Virus record (IMG/VR): IMGVR_UViG_3300036770_001964
Span: 1 to 30,336 of that record
Strand: one strand, 5' to 3'
Source of the DNA: a virus
Length of the DNA stretch: 30,336 nt
In this document: piece after piece, positions 14,873 through 23,373 of the stretch
Position numbering within the stretch: position 1 is the first letter of the stretch
How the letters are laid out: each line of letters opens with the position of its first letter
Position numbers and translations under genes: made by a program
The notes under the pieces: model-generated
Database searches by the model: none
What the model was told of the DNA's origin: nothing
Seen by the model: only the letters and a program-made list of their open reading frames with translations

Positions 14873-16389
14873 ACAATATCCATATCTGCGCCGGTTGATG
14901 GCAATTTGTAGTCGTCGAGGTTAACTGTTACTGTTGATGCAGTGCCGCCAGAACACAAACCGCTTAATAGGTAGCACGGGCTCGATGGATTAACGTATGG
15001 ACTTCCTGATCCAAGCGTTTCCATGTACGCTTCCATCGAACATCGCCTAATGCACTCGTCAATGTCAATCGTGAACGTCCCGCAATCTTCTGCGCTGTAG
15101 GTATCGTATGCGTGGGCCTCGCAAATATCAGCACAGTCCAACGTCTTGTCGTAAACAATTCCAGATCCGCAAAAAGAAGCACCAGGAGCTACCGGGTTTG
15201 CTGTGTCTCCGTCACACTCGCATGCGTTGGTGTCATTTGGGGATGTGTATCTTTCTGGTTGTGGTGGAAGATCAACATCCCAACACGGAAGTTGGTCCGC
15301 AGTCAAACTAGGAGCCCATACTTGGCCTGTGCTATAGTCGTAATTCCCAACGAACTGGATAAAGCTACATCTAGGAGCGTAACCGACGCTACCGTAGCCC
15401 TCGAATCCTGATGTCCCAGTAAAACCCGGCCTTTCATCGTTGCATGTGAATGTATTTGCTCCCTCGCTGCATGGCGTTATTGTTGGGCAGCAATCGGGGT
15501 TGGAAATGTCTCGGTAGGTATATGTTGAGCAGTGAGATCCTTCTGCATACTTTACCCAATTTGGCGTATCTCTAGCGCAATTAAAAAACTCATAAGCTCT
15601 GAATAAGTCGGCTGTCGGTCCAGGGCTTTGTCCTGCAATTGTTTCAACATAAGCTCCACACGGCTCGTCAAGAGTTATACATAAGTTTTCTCCCTGAATC
15701 ACCACATCAGTGCAAAGAGGGCAGTCTTCAAGTTCAACATTAACCGCTGGGCAATTGTCATTGTAATACCACTCAAAGTCATAAGAAAGCTTTGAGCATA
15801 TCTGCGGAAACAGATCGAGAGCAAGGGTAGCACGAATTCTAACTTGCCCGCCACCCGCATCGCTAAATTGCAAACCAACTACAAGCGACTTCCTTACAAC
15901 TAGGTCAATCTTTAGATTGTAGTTGGTAATGACTGGCAGCGTCATAAAGAACCGAGTGTAGTGACACAGTTCTGTTTCGATTCCTGGATATGTTGAGATG
16001 ATGCTTTCTGCTTCGCTGCATGGCGTGCAGTTTGCTGGAATAGTTGGAAATGGCCCGTCGCCAAACGGCCCTGTAGACTCAAAGCCACCACCCCCAGGAC
16101 CAGACGATGCAGAACAACACCCAGCCGAGTCATCTATTATCTTTTTCCAGTAGTCTCCGACTCTTGGGTCAAACTCTGTGGCGGCTGAGTAATCAAGCAG
16201 TGTCGTTACCTCATTGCCAAGGCACACCCGCTCCAGAATTGAGCACCCTGGAAGCTCAGAAATATACTTCCCAACATTAACAGCAATGGTTTCACCGCTG
16301 TATGTAAAGGTAATTGTCTGAATAAATTTTTCGCATGGTCCGCAATTGCCTTCGCAGCAAGTGCACCCTGCCCCGTGTTTATTAGCCAT
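14860..16389 (-). CDS. Very cysteine-rich structural-type protein
   Basis: This encodes 509 residues with about 37 cysteines (some 7%), spread over the whole length. The N-terminus packs CTCCEGNCGPCE, and later segments carry CC and CxxC pairs. Glycine-rich stretches (GPGGGGFESTG) break up beta-type regions. There is no signal peptide and no enzyme motif. By position, at the end of the tail gene run, it could be a tail tip, fibre or virion decoration protein held by disulfides or metal. Its DNA is visibly more AT-rich than the genes around it, suggesting separate acquisition. The start at 16389 is preferred to one 39 bases earlier because GGAATCAACA stands before it and the gene then overlaps its neighbour by only eight bases. 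Confidence 0.7.
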   Translation of the reverse strand: MANKHGAGCTCCEGNCGPCEKFIQTITFTYSGETIAVNVGKYISELPGCSILERVCLGNEVTTLLDYSAATEFDPRVGDYWKKIIDDSAGCCSASSGPGGGGFESTGPFGDGPFPTIPANCTPCSEAESIISTYPGIETELCHYTRFFMTLPVITNYNLKIDLVVRKSLVVGLQFSDAGGGQVRIRATLALDLFPQICSKLSYDFEWYYNDNCPAVNVELEDCPLCTDVVIQGENLCITLDEPCGAYVETIAGQSPGPTADLFRAYEFFNCARDTPNWVKYAEGSHCSTYTYRDISNPDCCPTITPCSEGANTFTCNDERPGFTGTSGFEGYGSVGYAPRCSFIQFVGNYDYSTGQVWAPSLTADQLPCWDVDLPPQPERYTSPNDTNACECDGDTANPVAPGASFCGSGIVYDKTLDCADICEAHAYDTYSAEDCGTFTIDIDECIRRCSMEAYMETLGSGSPYVNPSSPCYLLSGLCSGGTASTVTVNLDDYKLPSTGADMDIVCTE

Positions 16390-16744
16390 TGTTGATTCCA
16401 AAGACAACTTGCAGGGTACGTGCGGCACCTTCGCTAGATCCGCTCACCAGCTTCAAGTTGGTAGGCGTGGTCGATGGACCACCGATCACACCACGGAACG
16501 CGGCGGCATCCAGTGCAACGTGGCGACTAGTGCCGACCGTCACGCTGTACTCCGTGCCCTCTTTGTAGACTGGCTTGTACGTCGTCCCGCCATCGTCTGA
16601 TACCTCGAACTTCATTGAAGTTCCAGTCAACGCAGAAGGAGTGACAACCGCCAGAGGCACCTTATCCAGTGGCACGGCGACTGCCGCACTGGTCGTTGCT
16701 CCGTTCGCGATCACCACATTCGCCCGCTCGATTTTTGTTGCCAT
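16382..16744 (-). CDS. Small structural-type phage protein
   Basis: This encodes 120 residues, rich in Thr, Val, Ala and Gly with alternating strand-like segments, like small decoration or tail proteins made of one beta-sandwich. DDGGTTYKPVY (about 50-60) is a loop seen in such sandwich domains. No cysteines, in contrast to its downstream neighbour. GAGG precedes the ATG. Assignment to the virion rests on position and composition only. Confidence 0.6.
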   Translation of the reverse strand: MATKIERANVVIANGATTSAAVAVPLDKVPLAVVTPSALTGTSMKFEVSDDGGTTYKPVYKEGTEYSVTVGTSRHVALDAAAFRGVIGGPSTTPTNLKLVSGSSEGAARTLQVVFGINNG

Positions 16745-16746
16745 GT

Positions 16747-17361
16747 TTAGCAGTCCTCAAAGTCAACAAACCAATATCCAGAATACCATTCACGCTTGCA
16801 TTGAACCCACTTATCTGCAGCAATTGAAGCGGATGATAAATTGTATACAGTGTGCGTCGTGGTGGTGCTTGTCAAAGTCGTGCCCACCAGTTTATAGGCT
16901 GTCACTGTACCAGATCCAACAGTGGTCCCGCTCCTAGCTGTGATACCGCCCGAGTTCACCTTGGCAATCATCGCAGCACCTGGGCGAGCGTATACATCGA
17001 CAACAATCAGCGTGCCGTCCTGGGTGCGGGTGGCAAGAAAGAAGTCGTTATCTTTGATAAGCCGATCGCTGAGGTTGAACACCTCGGTAATCACGCTTGT
17101 GCTGTTGGGCGTATGGCCTGAAATGGCGTCGGTGGTCTTGTCCCTGGTAGCTACTCTGGCATCACCAGAGGCTACCACTGGCGTGGCGGCTCCATAGTCA
17201 CCCGCTGCGATGTCCTCCTCAGCCTGCATCAACCAGGTCGCCCCAGTATTGGCAGGTACACTGCGAGCACCAGGCGTGCTGTACGCTCCAACCTGTTCGC
17301 GTACCATCTTCTGAACCGCTTTGGCTAGCTCAGGGCTTAGGACTGCGTATTGCTTCGTCAT
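16747..17361 (-). CDS. Putative tail-region structural protein
   Basis: This encodes 204 residues. The N-terminal ~45 residues are helical (LSPELAKAVQKMVREQV), followed by a beta-rich, Thr/Ser-rich body ending in an aromatic segment (REWYSGYWFVDFEDC). This helix-then-sandwich layout fits a tail-tip or fibre-attachment protein. The ATG at 17361 was chosen over one 12 bases earlier because GGAG lies seven bases before it and it makes an ATGA overlap with the upstream stop. No family is recognised. Confidence 0.6.
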   Translation of the reverse strand: MTKQYAVLSPELAKAVQKMVREQVGAYSTPGARSVPANTGATWLMQAEEDIAAGDYGAATPVVASGDARVATRDKTTDAISGHTPNSTSVITEVFNLSDRLIKDNDFFLATRTQDGTLIVVDVYARPGAAMIAKVNSGGITARSGTTVGSGTVTAYKLVGTTLTSTTTTHTVYNLSSASIAADKWVQCKREWYSGYWFVDFEDC

Positions 17362-18266
17362 GCCCAACTCCATGGACCTAGTTGGAGGTCGTTAAAGTTG
17401 GCTGCTTGGTAGCGATTGAAGCTAGGCGAGATGAACACCGGAGTTGTCAGGCTAGTGTTCTTGCCTCCCGAGCCGTTAAGGTTGCCGGTAGTCTGCTGGA
17501 AAGCATCGTCACCGAATGGAACCTTAGCACCGCTTCCTTTGGTCCCGCCTGACCAGTAATAGGTTCCTTCGTCAAGGAGTTTGATTTTCCAGCCCTCGCC
17601 GTTGTTGGACCAGAACTTGAACTGATATTCCACATTCCAATAGGCTACTTGTTCTTTACGCTCCTGGGTCGCACTGATCGAAGCACAAAGCACCGTGTTA
17701 GCAGCAGCACCCCAGAACGCCTGAGAGTTGACGCGGTTCATGTAATTGGGGATCTGGGTGTAGTCAAAGTACAATTCCGCTCTACTGATCGTCAGAACCT
17801 GAATCGTTTCAGGCGTAGTCAGTGGTGGCAACGACTCACCAGCCGAGTTGTAGAATGGTCGCGTTGGATCCTGAGCATCAAATAGCAGCGGTACCTCGAT
17901 CGTTTCAGCGGACCAGGACCATCTGGGTGTGATGTCCCAAGGTTCCTGGTTCGATTCGTTGGCCTTGATTGTCTGGTTGTCAAAGACACACTCCACTTCC
18001 CAGGTAGCCGGACCAATCTCCGTGCAGGTGCGGGAGATGCAGTACGCGCCGGCTGCAATATCCGACGCGGCACCGATGGCAGGGATCCCGGGGACTAGGA
18101 CGACCTCGTTTTCTCTTGCATCCTCATCGGGACTACCAGCGAGCCCGATGCCATCGGTCATGCGAACAACAAAGACTACCGAGTGCTGTAGGTTAACCCG
18201 CAGCTTGTCGAGGTCGAACGTCTCTTGGCTGTTGATCCCGACACGCTTGCCAATCACTGCACTCAT
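17358..18266 (-). CDS. Putative tail protein downstream of the tape measure
   Basis: This encodes 302 residues, beta-rich, with many aromatic residues (for example YWNVEYQFKFW around residue 210). Genes directly after a tape measure usually encode distal-tail or tail-hub proteins, and the size and strand-rich sequence fit, but no recognisable signature was found. ATGA overlaps tie it to the tape-measure gene on one side and the next tail gene on the other. GGAG precedes the start. Confidence 0.6.
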   Translation of the reverse strand: MSAVIGKRVGINSQETFDLDKLRVNLQHSVVFVVRMTDGIGLAGSPDEDARENEVVLVPGIPAIGAASDIAAGAYCISRTCTEIGPATWEVECVFDNQTIKANESNQEPWDITPRWSWSAETIEVPLLFDAQDPTRPFYNSAGESLPPLTTPETIQVLTISRAELYFDYTQIPNYMNRVNSQAFWGAAANTVLCASISATQERKEQVAYWNVEYQFKFWSNNGEGWKIKLLDEGTYYWSGGTKGSGAKVPFGDDAFQQTTGNLNGSGGKNTSLTTPVFISPSFNRYQAANFNDLQLGPWSWA

Positions 18267-19915
18267 AGTGCGAACTCCACAAAGGCGGCGGCTGGGTTGG
18301 TGAGTGCTTTAGCGATCTTCTGGAGCAATGCTGCTTGCTGTCGCTCAAGGACCAGTTGCTGATTCATCGCGTTTTCGCGGAACTTCTCAAAGGCGGCGGT
18401 CGATGTCGCCTCCAGTGCTTGCGGCTGAGCGAACTGGACGGCTTGCTGGGTAGCGTCTCTCGCTGTAGCACTGACATCCTCAGCACCTTCCCGCACCGCT
18501 TCGGCTCCAGGTGCTGCGGCTTGCATTAGATCGATCCCGCTGAACTGCTCGAAGGTAGCCCGTACTTTGTCGGCTGCTTTGGAAGTACCTTCGGCAGTTA
18601 GGTCCTGAGCCTCGGTAGCGTCTGCCAGGTTTGCGGCCTGGGCTTTAGATTCCGCTTCATATGCTGCCCGCAGCGTGGTCATCTGGTCGCGGAACTGATC
18701 GAGTGCTTTTTGACCGAGGTTGTCAGGGTTGGTCAGTTCATTCAGCGATGTCTCCATCTGATCGCGGTTTTCATCGCGGATTCTTTGCACCGTCGCTTGT
18801 ACTTCCTTCGCGATGTTGTCGATATTCTGGACCACATCAGCACCGAACGTGCGGCGCGTCAGCGGGTTATTGACCAAAACACGGAACAGCCCGAGAAAAA
18901 TATCGGTCGCACTGGCTGCCATGCCGATGATGAATGACAGCCCAGCCCGCAGTCCGTGGAATGCACGGATCGCAATGTCCAGTGGCGTGTTGACGTATGC
19001 CAGAGTTTGACCTAGCAGGTTAAACACCCTGGCTGAGTTGTCAACTCCAGTGGCATTCAGATCGAGGTTAACTAGTAGATCCTTCAGCATATCGATCAAC
19101 ATCGTTGCATACGGCAAAAACGCTGTACCGATTGCAGTAGACACTTCCACCCAGCCAGCCTGCAATGCTTTGAGCTGGTTTGCAAAGGACATGCTGGAGC
19201 GGTCAACGTCGCCTTGTGCTTGAGCTGTTCCGGCCAAGATCACGTTGTACCTGGCCATCGCTTTCTGTGCGTCGTTGGCGGTTTGCGGGTCGAGTCCCTG
19301 CTTCAGCAGTTCCGCTTTCATCGCAGTTTCGTCGACGATTACACCGAAGTCTTTCAATGGCTCAGACTCGCCAACGATCGCTGAACGAAGCGCCCTGAAA
19401 GCGTCAACGTCTGCGGCATTGTGGAAGCTCGCCAGATCGTAGGAGAGCTGCGTTAGATTGCGGCTCATCTCCTCAGCGGCTGCCGGATCTACTCCCATCG
19501 GGATCACCAGCGATTGAGCGTCAGCCATGAAGCCCAACACCTCGGAGCGGCTACGCCCCATTGTCGCGGCGAATTGATCGCCCCAGGCTTGCATTGATCG
19601 AGCATTCTGGCCGAAAACCACGTTGAATTTATTCAGCGTCTCTTCCAGCGTGCTTGCGTTGCGGATGGCATCGGTAATCCCAACAGAGATCCCGAACGCA
19701 GCACCGAGGGCGGTAGCCTGGCCGATGAGCGATCGCATCATACGGCTCAGCATGTTTAGGCTGTTGCCGATCGCACCGAACCCAACCCGCCCGACCATTT
19801 GCACCTGGGCTGAGAACTTCTTGATCTGTGCTTCCATCGACGCGAAGGCACGGCGGAAAGCGGCTTGGCCCTCCACTCCCATCTCAACGTATGCACGGCC
19901 TGCAAACTGTGCCAT
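18263..19915 (-). CDS. Tail tape measure protein
   Basis: This encodes 550 residues. The N-terminal 100 residues are a long helix with hydrophobic Gly/Ala stretches (LGAAFGISVGITDAIRNAST). The central part has the typical tape-measure core (LEETLNKFNVVFGQNARSMQ; then the ALQAGWVEVSTAIG segment), and hydrophobic helices lie around 240-350. The C-terminus is long, helical and Ala/Gln-rich. Tape measures set tail length at roughly 0.15 nm per residue, so this short one predicts a tail of about 80 nm. GAGG precedes the ATG. Confidence 0.85.
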   Translation of the reverse strand: MAQFAGRAYVEMGVEGQAAFRRAFASMEAQIKKFSAQVQMVGRVGFGAIGNSLNMLSRMMRSLIGQATALGAAFGISVGITDAIRNASTLEETLNKFNVVFGQNARSMQAWGDQFAATMGRSRSEVLGFMADAQSLVIPMGVDPAAAEEMSRNLTQLSYDLASFHNAADVDAFRALRSAIVGESEPLKDFGVIVDETAMKAELLKQGLDPQTANDAQKAMARYNVILAGTAQAQGDVDRSSMSFANQLKALQAGWVEVSTAIGTAFLPYATMLIDMLKDLLVNLDLNATGVDNSARVFNLLGQTLAYVNTPLDIAIRAFHGLRAGLSFIIGMAASATDIFLGLFRVLVNNPLTRRTFGADVVQNIDNIAKEVQATVQRIRDENRDQMETSLNELTNPDNLGQKALDQFRDQMTTLRAAYEAESKAQAANLADATEAQDLTAEGTSKAADKVRATFEQFSGIDLMQAAAPGAEAVREGAEDVSATARDATQQAVQFAQPQALEATSTAAFEKFRENAMNQQLVLERQQAALLQKIAKALTNPAAAFVEFAL

Positions 19916-20547
19916 CAGCCGAACCTCGCTTTGTAGTAGTCAACCCAGATTTTGGTCATCTTGCTGCGATGTCTCGCCAGTGCCGGTGCCATCGTTGGTC
20001 GTTTGGGCATTTTGAAGTTCATCGGCTTGCCAGTCTTGCTAGTAATCAACGCTAGATCCTGGTGTGCAATGGTCGTTTTGCCTTTCCGTCGCTTGATGTT
20101 TTCAAGTGTGATCAATGCTGGGATGTAACGCACCTTAGCCGTAAACGTCCCTCCAAACTCGTGAAGCTCAGCACCCCATTTCGATCCTAGCTTTCTGCTC
20201 CATCCAGCAAAGCCAATCTTTACGTCACGCTTGCCGAGATTCACCTCATATACGATCTTGCGGATACCGAAATCACGATCGCCATACCTAGCCATCGGCG
20301 GTTTGCCTGGTGGCCGTGGCTTGCGGCCCTTCTGGTATACCGTTACCGGCTTGCCGTCGATTACCTCGGTTCTAATCTGCTTCTGTGGCTTGACTGGATT
20401 CCCGATAAGCTTCCTGGCGTCCTGCCGAATGATCGCACCGAACCTTTCAAGGGCTCGGCGGTCGATGTCTTGAATTGCCGAGATTCTGCGGTTGGCTTGC
20501 TGAATGATCCGCTGAAAGCCACGAGTCTTTGCTTTCAGCTTTAACAT
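19915..20547 (-). CDS. HK97 gp10-like tail-completion type protein
   Basis: This encodes 210 residues, basic. The start (an N-terminal helix with ALERFGAIIRQDARKLIG at about 32-49), the mid-region AELHEFGGTF and the late PKRPTMAPAL resemble the gp10 family of head-tail joining proteins, which share an 'FxxFGT...RPFLxPAL' layout. Its position between the tail chaperone and the tape measure is not the usual one for gp10, so it might be a different tail protein with that fold. It overlaps the frameshifted chaperone extension by 101 bases. Confidence 0.5.
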   Translation of the reverse strand: MLKLKAKTRGFQRIIQQANRRISAIQDIDRRALERFGAIIRQDARKLIGNPVKPQKQIRTEVIDGKPVTVYQKGRKPRPPGKPPMARYGDRDFGIRKIVYEVNLGKRDVKIGFAGWSRKLGSKWGAELHEFGGTFTAKVRYIPALITLENIKRRKGKTTIAHQDLALITSKTGKPMNFKMPKRPTMAPALARHRSKMTKIWVDYYKARFG

Positions 20548-20821
20548 CGCGTTTATCCTTTGGAACCATCAGTTTCAACATCGAAATGGTCTGCGAGTTG
20601 ATCGCCCACCGCTCCTTGCCATCCTTTTTCGCGACATCGGCAAATAGCTCTGGACGGGCTCCCCTCGCCATCTCCATCAACTGCCAGGCTGTCAATCCTG
20701 CTGGGTCGATTCCAACGATTCCAGCCAATCGATAGAGAGCTTGCCAAACGCTTGTTTGATTCGCTCCGCTTGCACCTCCTGGCCCCGCTTGCTGCTTGAC
20801 CACAGACCGGCCAGCAGTTCC
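20447..20821 (-). CDS. Tail assembly chaperone, -1 frameshift extension (gpGT-like T domain)
   Basis: This frame continues the chaperone after a -1 shift at A AAA AAG (20827-20821), adding 124 residues to the first 100 and giving a fusion of about 224 residues. The frame is open through the shift site. An internal GTG at 20803 has no ribosome site, so independent translation is unlikely. The sequence SVWQALYRLAG followed by LTAWQLMEMARGAR is typical of T-domain proteins that bind the tail tube. The C-terminal ~35 residues lie in the overlap with the next gene and are polar. Confidence 0.75.
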   Translation of the reverse strand, partial: GTAGRSVVKQQAGPGGASGANQTSVWQALYRLAGIVGIDPAGLTAWQLMEMARGARPELFADVAKKDGKERWAINSQTISMLKLMVPKDKRDVKAESKDSWLSADHSASQPQNLGNSRHRPPSP

Positions 20822-21120
20822 TTTTTTGCGGGCGCCAGGCGCGAAAAAAAATCAGACCATTCCTCCATGAAAGCATCTATACCAGCGGCCAAAGCATCAC
20901 CATCCAGCCGATCACCAAATGCCTTGCAATCAATGCCCAATGCCTGAGCCTGATCCATGCAGATAAACCACAGGACATCCATCAATGTCGGGATGTCAGT
21001 TGGCATCTGCTCAGGCGAGTCTAGTAGATCGATCTTTAGATTCTGCTTGATCGCCAGCAGGTTGCCGACCGTCAGCTTGATCTGCCACTGATGGCCGGTG
21101 CTGTCCTTAAACGCTCGCAT
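20692..21120 (-). CDS. Tail assembly chaperone, short form (gpG-like)
   Basis: This encodes 142 residues. Position between tail tube and tape measure, size (lambda gpG is 140 residues) and the helical, acidic composition identify it as the first tail chaperone. Residues 88-106 are encoded by two slippery runs: U UUU UUU at codons for Asp-Phe-Phe and A AAA AAG at Ala98-Lys99-Lys100. GAGG precedes the ATG at 21120. Such proteins coat the tape measure while the tube polymerises and are absent from the finished virion. Confidence 0.8.
   Translation of the reverse strand: MRAFKDSTGHQWQIKLTVGNLLAIKQNLKIDLLDSPEQMPTDIPTLMDVLWFICMDQAQALGIDCKAFGDRLDGDALAAGIDAFMEEWSDFFSRLAPAKKELLAGLWSSSKRGQEVQAERIKQAFGKLSIDWLESLESTQQD
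20781..20827 (-). promoter_or_regulatory. Programmed -1 ribosomal frameshift signal
   Basis: The heptamer A AAA AAG (20827-20821) is in the zero-frame register required for -1 slippage. Four bases later CTGCT (20817-20813) can pair with AGCAG (20796-20792), and GGCC (20812-20809) in that loop can pair with GGCC (20784-20781), an H-type pseudoknot shape. A second heptamer, U UUU UUU (20851-20845), also in register, lies 17 bases upstream and leads into the same frame. Confidence 0.65.
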
Positions 21121-21151
21121 GATGGAACCTCACTAGGATGACTGAACCAGA

Positions 21152-21595
21152 CTAGGTTACAGTATACCAAGCAGGTGCGGCATTGGCGTTCTTGACGGGT
21201 CGCAATGAAACGTCAACCATCAACGCTTCGCCCAGGTTCTCGTTGCGGGTGAAGCTCTTCACCATCATCGTAGCCCGCAATCCCTCGCTGCCACTCGTTG
21301 CGACCAGGCCATCCAGGACCAAAACTTCGACGGCGGTGTTGTTGATGAAAGCACCCTGGAAAGCATCAAAGTCAGCGTCCCCGGTATCCCAGAGCATCCC
21401 GAATTCAACGGTCGCATCTTTCATGCCGTCAACGAATTCCTTCCAGCCACCGCTCGATCGAGTCGTCACGTCGGTCTCGTCCTTCTCAAGGCTCAAGGTT
21501 AGATCCTTGACGTTGCCGATCAGATCCCATGTCGGGCTTGCATAAGTGCCGGTGTTCCGGTAAAGCTTCGCATCTTGGCTAAGTACGTGTGCCAT
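21152..21595 (-). CDS. Major tail (tube) protein
   Basis: This encodes 147 residues. The start MAHVLSQDAKLYRNTGTY, the segment WDLIGNVKDLTLSLEKDE and the SSGGWKEFVDG loop match the TP901-1-type tail-tube family: an N-terminal strand, a 'VKD' strand and a Gly-Trp turn. It is between the tail terminator and tail chaperone genes, as usual. AGGGGA lies upstream of the ATG for strong translation, fitting an abundant protein. Confidence 0.8.
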   Translation of the reverse strand: MAHVLSQDAKLYRNTGTYASPTWDLIGNVKDLTLSLEKDETDVTTRSSGGWKEFVDGMKDATVEFGMLWDTGDADFDAFQGAFINNTAVEVLVLDGLVATSGSEGLRATMMVKSFTRNENLGEALMVDVSLRPVKNANAAPAWYTVT

Positions 21596-22026
21596 TAAAT
21601 TGTCCCCTTATAGCGGATGGAAATGGTTGTCTGAAGGACGCCATCTTCGGCCACCCTATTAGGGTCGAATGGCTCCAGTTGCTCGATCTCATGAACGTAT
21701 AACCCGGCCAGGTTATTGGCCCCTAGGCGGTCCATTAGCTCCTGGCAGAGCGTTAAAAATTGTCCCGTCTTCGTTTCCTGCGCTGCTTCAGTACCGCTGC
21801 AATCTGTGCGAAGGACCACACCAACGGTGTAAATCTTCGTCCACAAATTACTTCGGCTCAGCAGTTCGCGGGATTGCTCGGCACTGTGTACTGTGACATC
21901 CCAGCCAGTGAGCACATCCCGATCATAGATGGGGACTAGCTTCTTAGCGGTCGTCACTGTCTGGCTGTACGTCCCGCTTTGAATGAGCGAAACCACAGCG
22001 TCAACTAGATCCACTGGCAAGGGCAT
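21595..22026 (-). CDS. Tail terminator/minor tail protein
   Basis: This encodes 143 residues. Gene order (head closure, this gene, tail tube) and length fit the tail terminator, a ring that caps the tube (lambda gpU family). An N-terminal helix (PVDLVDAVVSLIQ) and a strand-rich rest that ends LQTTISIRYKGTI agree with that fold, but no exact motif is diagnostic. It overlaps both neighbours by one base. Confidence 0.65.
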   Translation of the reverse strand: MPLPVDLVDAVVSLIQSGTYSQTVTTAKKLVPIYDRDVLTGWDVTVHSAEQSRELLSRSNLWTKIYTVGVVLRTDCSGTEAAQETKTGQFLTLCQELMDRLGANNLAGLYVHEIEQLEPFDPNRVAEDGVLQTTISIRYKGTI

Positions 22027-22385
22027 TAGATTTCCTTTGTGTGGATCCTTAATGTTTGCATCGTCTGATCCTGGTATCGCCAGGCGGCCTCACCACCTAC
22101 CGAAAGAACCTTGTAAACCTTGGCCCCCTCGGTGATTTGATCGCCACGCTGAGGGGTTATCACAACGCCACCGATCTTGAGTTCCGACGCAAGCAAGATG
22201 TAATCTCTGCTCTTGATCTGCTCAATGACTGAACCATCCTGCGTGACATCATGAACCGACCGGCCAGGTACAGCCCTGGAAATCGTCACAGACGATGCAC
22301 CGCGGGTGTAGGTGATCGACACGCCATGAATAGAGCGTGCGGCCTTATGTGCGGCGATGACTGCTGATTCCAGGGCTGTTGGCAT
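22026..22385 (-). CDS. Head closure / head-tail stopper protein
   Basis: This encodes 119 residues. An N-terminal helix (ALESAVIAAHKAAR) is followed by a small beta barrel with GDQITEGAKVYKVLSV (about 80-95), like the GDxIxxxGxxYxV motif of stopper proteins that seal the portal. Position directly after the capsid gene supports this. GAGG precedes the ATG. Confidence 0.7.
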   Translation of the reverse strand: MPTALESAVIAAHKAARSIHGVSITYTRGASSVTISRAVPGRSVHDVTQDGSVIEQIKSRDYILLASELKIGGVVITPQRGDQITEGAKVYKVLSVGGEAAWRYQDQTMQTLRIHTKEI

Positions 22386-22408
22386 TGCGTTACCTCAGTG
22401 GACTAGGA

Positions 22409-23338
22409 TCAGGTCAACAGGGTTTCAGTGCTGCTGATCTGATCCGTCACAACGATCGGTACACCGAACGATTCCGAGGGGAATGGTGCAGGTGCTCCAG
22501 TTGGGTTGGTCGCGGTCCGGCTGGACTGCAACTGACGGTGGCTACGTCGATTCATGACGATGTAGTTGGGACCACGGCTAGCAGGGAACTTCTCAAGAGC
22601 CTGAGCGATCAGGCTGTCGGTCAGTCCCTTGCCGGAGTCGGCGGTCAGGTTGGCGATGCGGACAACGCTGTAGATCGATCCAACCTTGAGACCACACCAA
22701 CCAATGATTGGGTGGTAGTACGCTGGGAATCTACCAGTCACCGAGCCAGCCCGCTCAACAATCTGCCGTTCGCCAATGGAGATAACACCTTGCTGTCCCC
22801 AGAGAACCTGGCAATCAGCGTCACCCGTGCGGACCAGGTAGACCGAGGAACCAGTCGAAGCAGTCGTTCCACCAGCACCGACGACCTGGGCGTCTGCAAG
22901 CTGATTCAGGTTGGACTGGCCGGCAAAGCCAGCAAAGCCACTAGCGTCGTTTCCGGTGCCGTAGAAAATCTGCGATTCAACTTCGGCCATCGCCTGACGC
23001 ATGTGGGCAAGTGCTTCGATCCCCATCATGTGCTCAAGGCCACGCTCATCAGCCAGGGCTGCGGCGATGTCCACGGCGAAGGAAGCATCCAGCACCTTGA
23101 GATCCAGCGTCACGCTGGTGTAGGTGCCCTTCTTATTCTCGATCCCGTCATTGACATCACGGAACCCAACCGCTGGGTTAGCGGTGATCTTGCTGTACTT
23201 AAACGTGTTGCCAAGCACGGTGCGTGCAGCGAGTACGCTCAGGAATGGTGCATCGTCAAGGACGTCGGACACCAGAATGTCCATGTCGGTCTTGTTGAAG
23301 TGAGCTACGTCGGTGGTCGTCAGGTATGCATCAGCCAT
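22409..23338 (-). CDS. Major capsid protein
   Basis: This encodes 309 residues. It follows a protease-scaffold gene and precedes head-tail joining genes. The N-terminal part (TTDVAHFNKTDMDILVSDVL, then APFLSVLAARTVLGNTFKY) and the helix MRQAMAEVESQIFYG (112-126) match the HK97-type coat proteins lacking a long N-terminal delta domain. KFPASRGPNYIVMNRRSHRQL (about 253-273) is the usual P-domain segment. The scaffold role is probably supplied by the upstream gene. GGAG lies upstream of the ATG. Confidence 0.8.
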   Translation of the reverse strand: MADAYLTTTDVAHFNKTDMDILVSDVLDDAPFLSVLAARTVLGNTFKYSKITANPAVGFRDVNDGIENKKGTYTSVTLDLKVLDASFAVDIAAALADERGLEHMMGIEALAHMRQAMAEVESQIFYGTGNDASGFAGFAGQSNLNQLADAQVVGAGGTTASTGSSVYLVRTGDADCQVLWGQQGVISIGERQIVERAGSVTGRFPAYYHPIIGWCGLKVGSIYSVVRIANLTADSGKGLTDSLIAQALEKFPASRGPNYIVMNRRSHRQLQSSRTATNPTGAPAPFPSESFGVPIVVTDQISSTETLLT

Positions 23339-23373
23339 AATTTAGAATCTCCGTTTTGGTTGCGTTGGTAAAA

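Noticed and set aside
22379-23371. 330-residue plus-strand open frame opposite the capsid gene
   Set aside because: It mirrors the highly biased codons of the major capsid gene on the other strand, has no ribosome site in an operon context and resembles no protein family.
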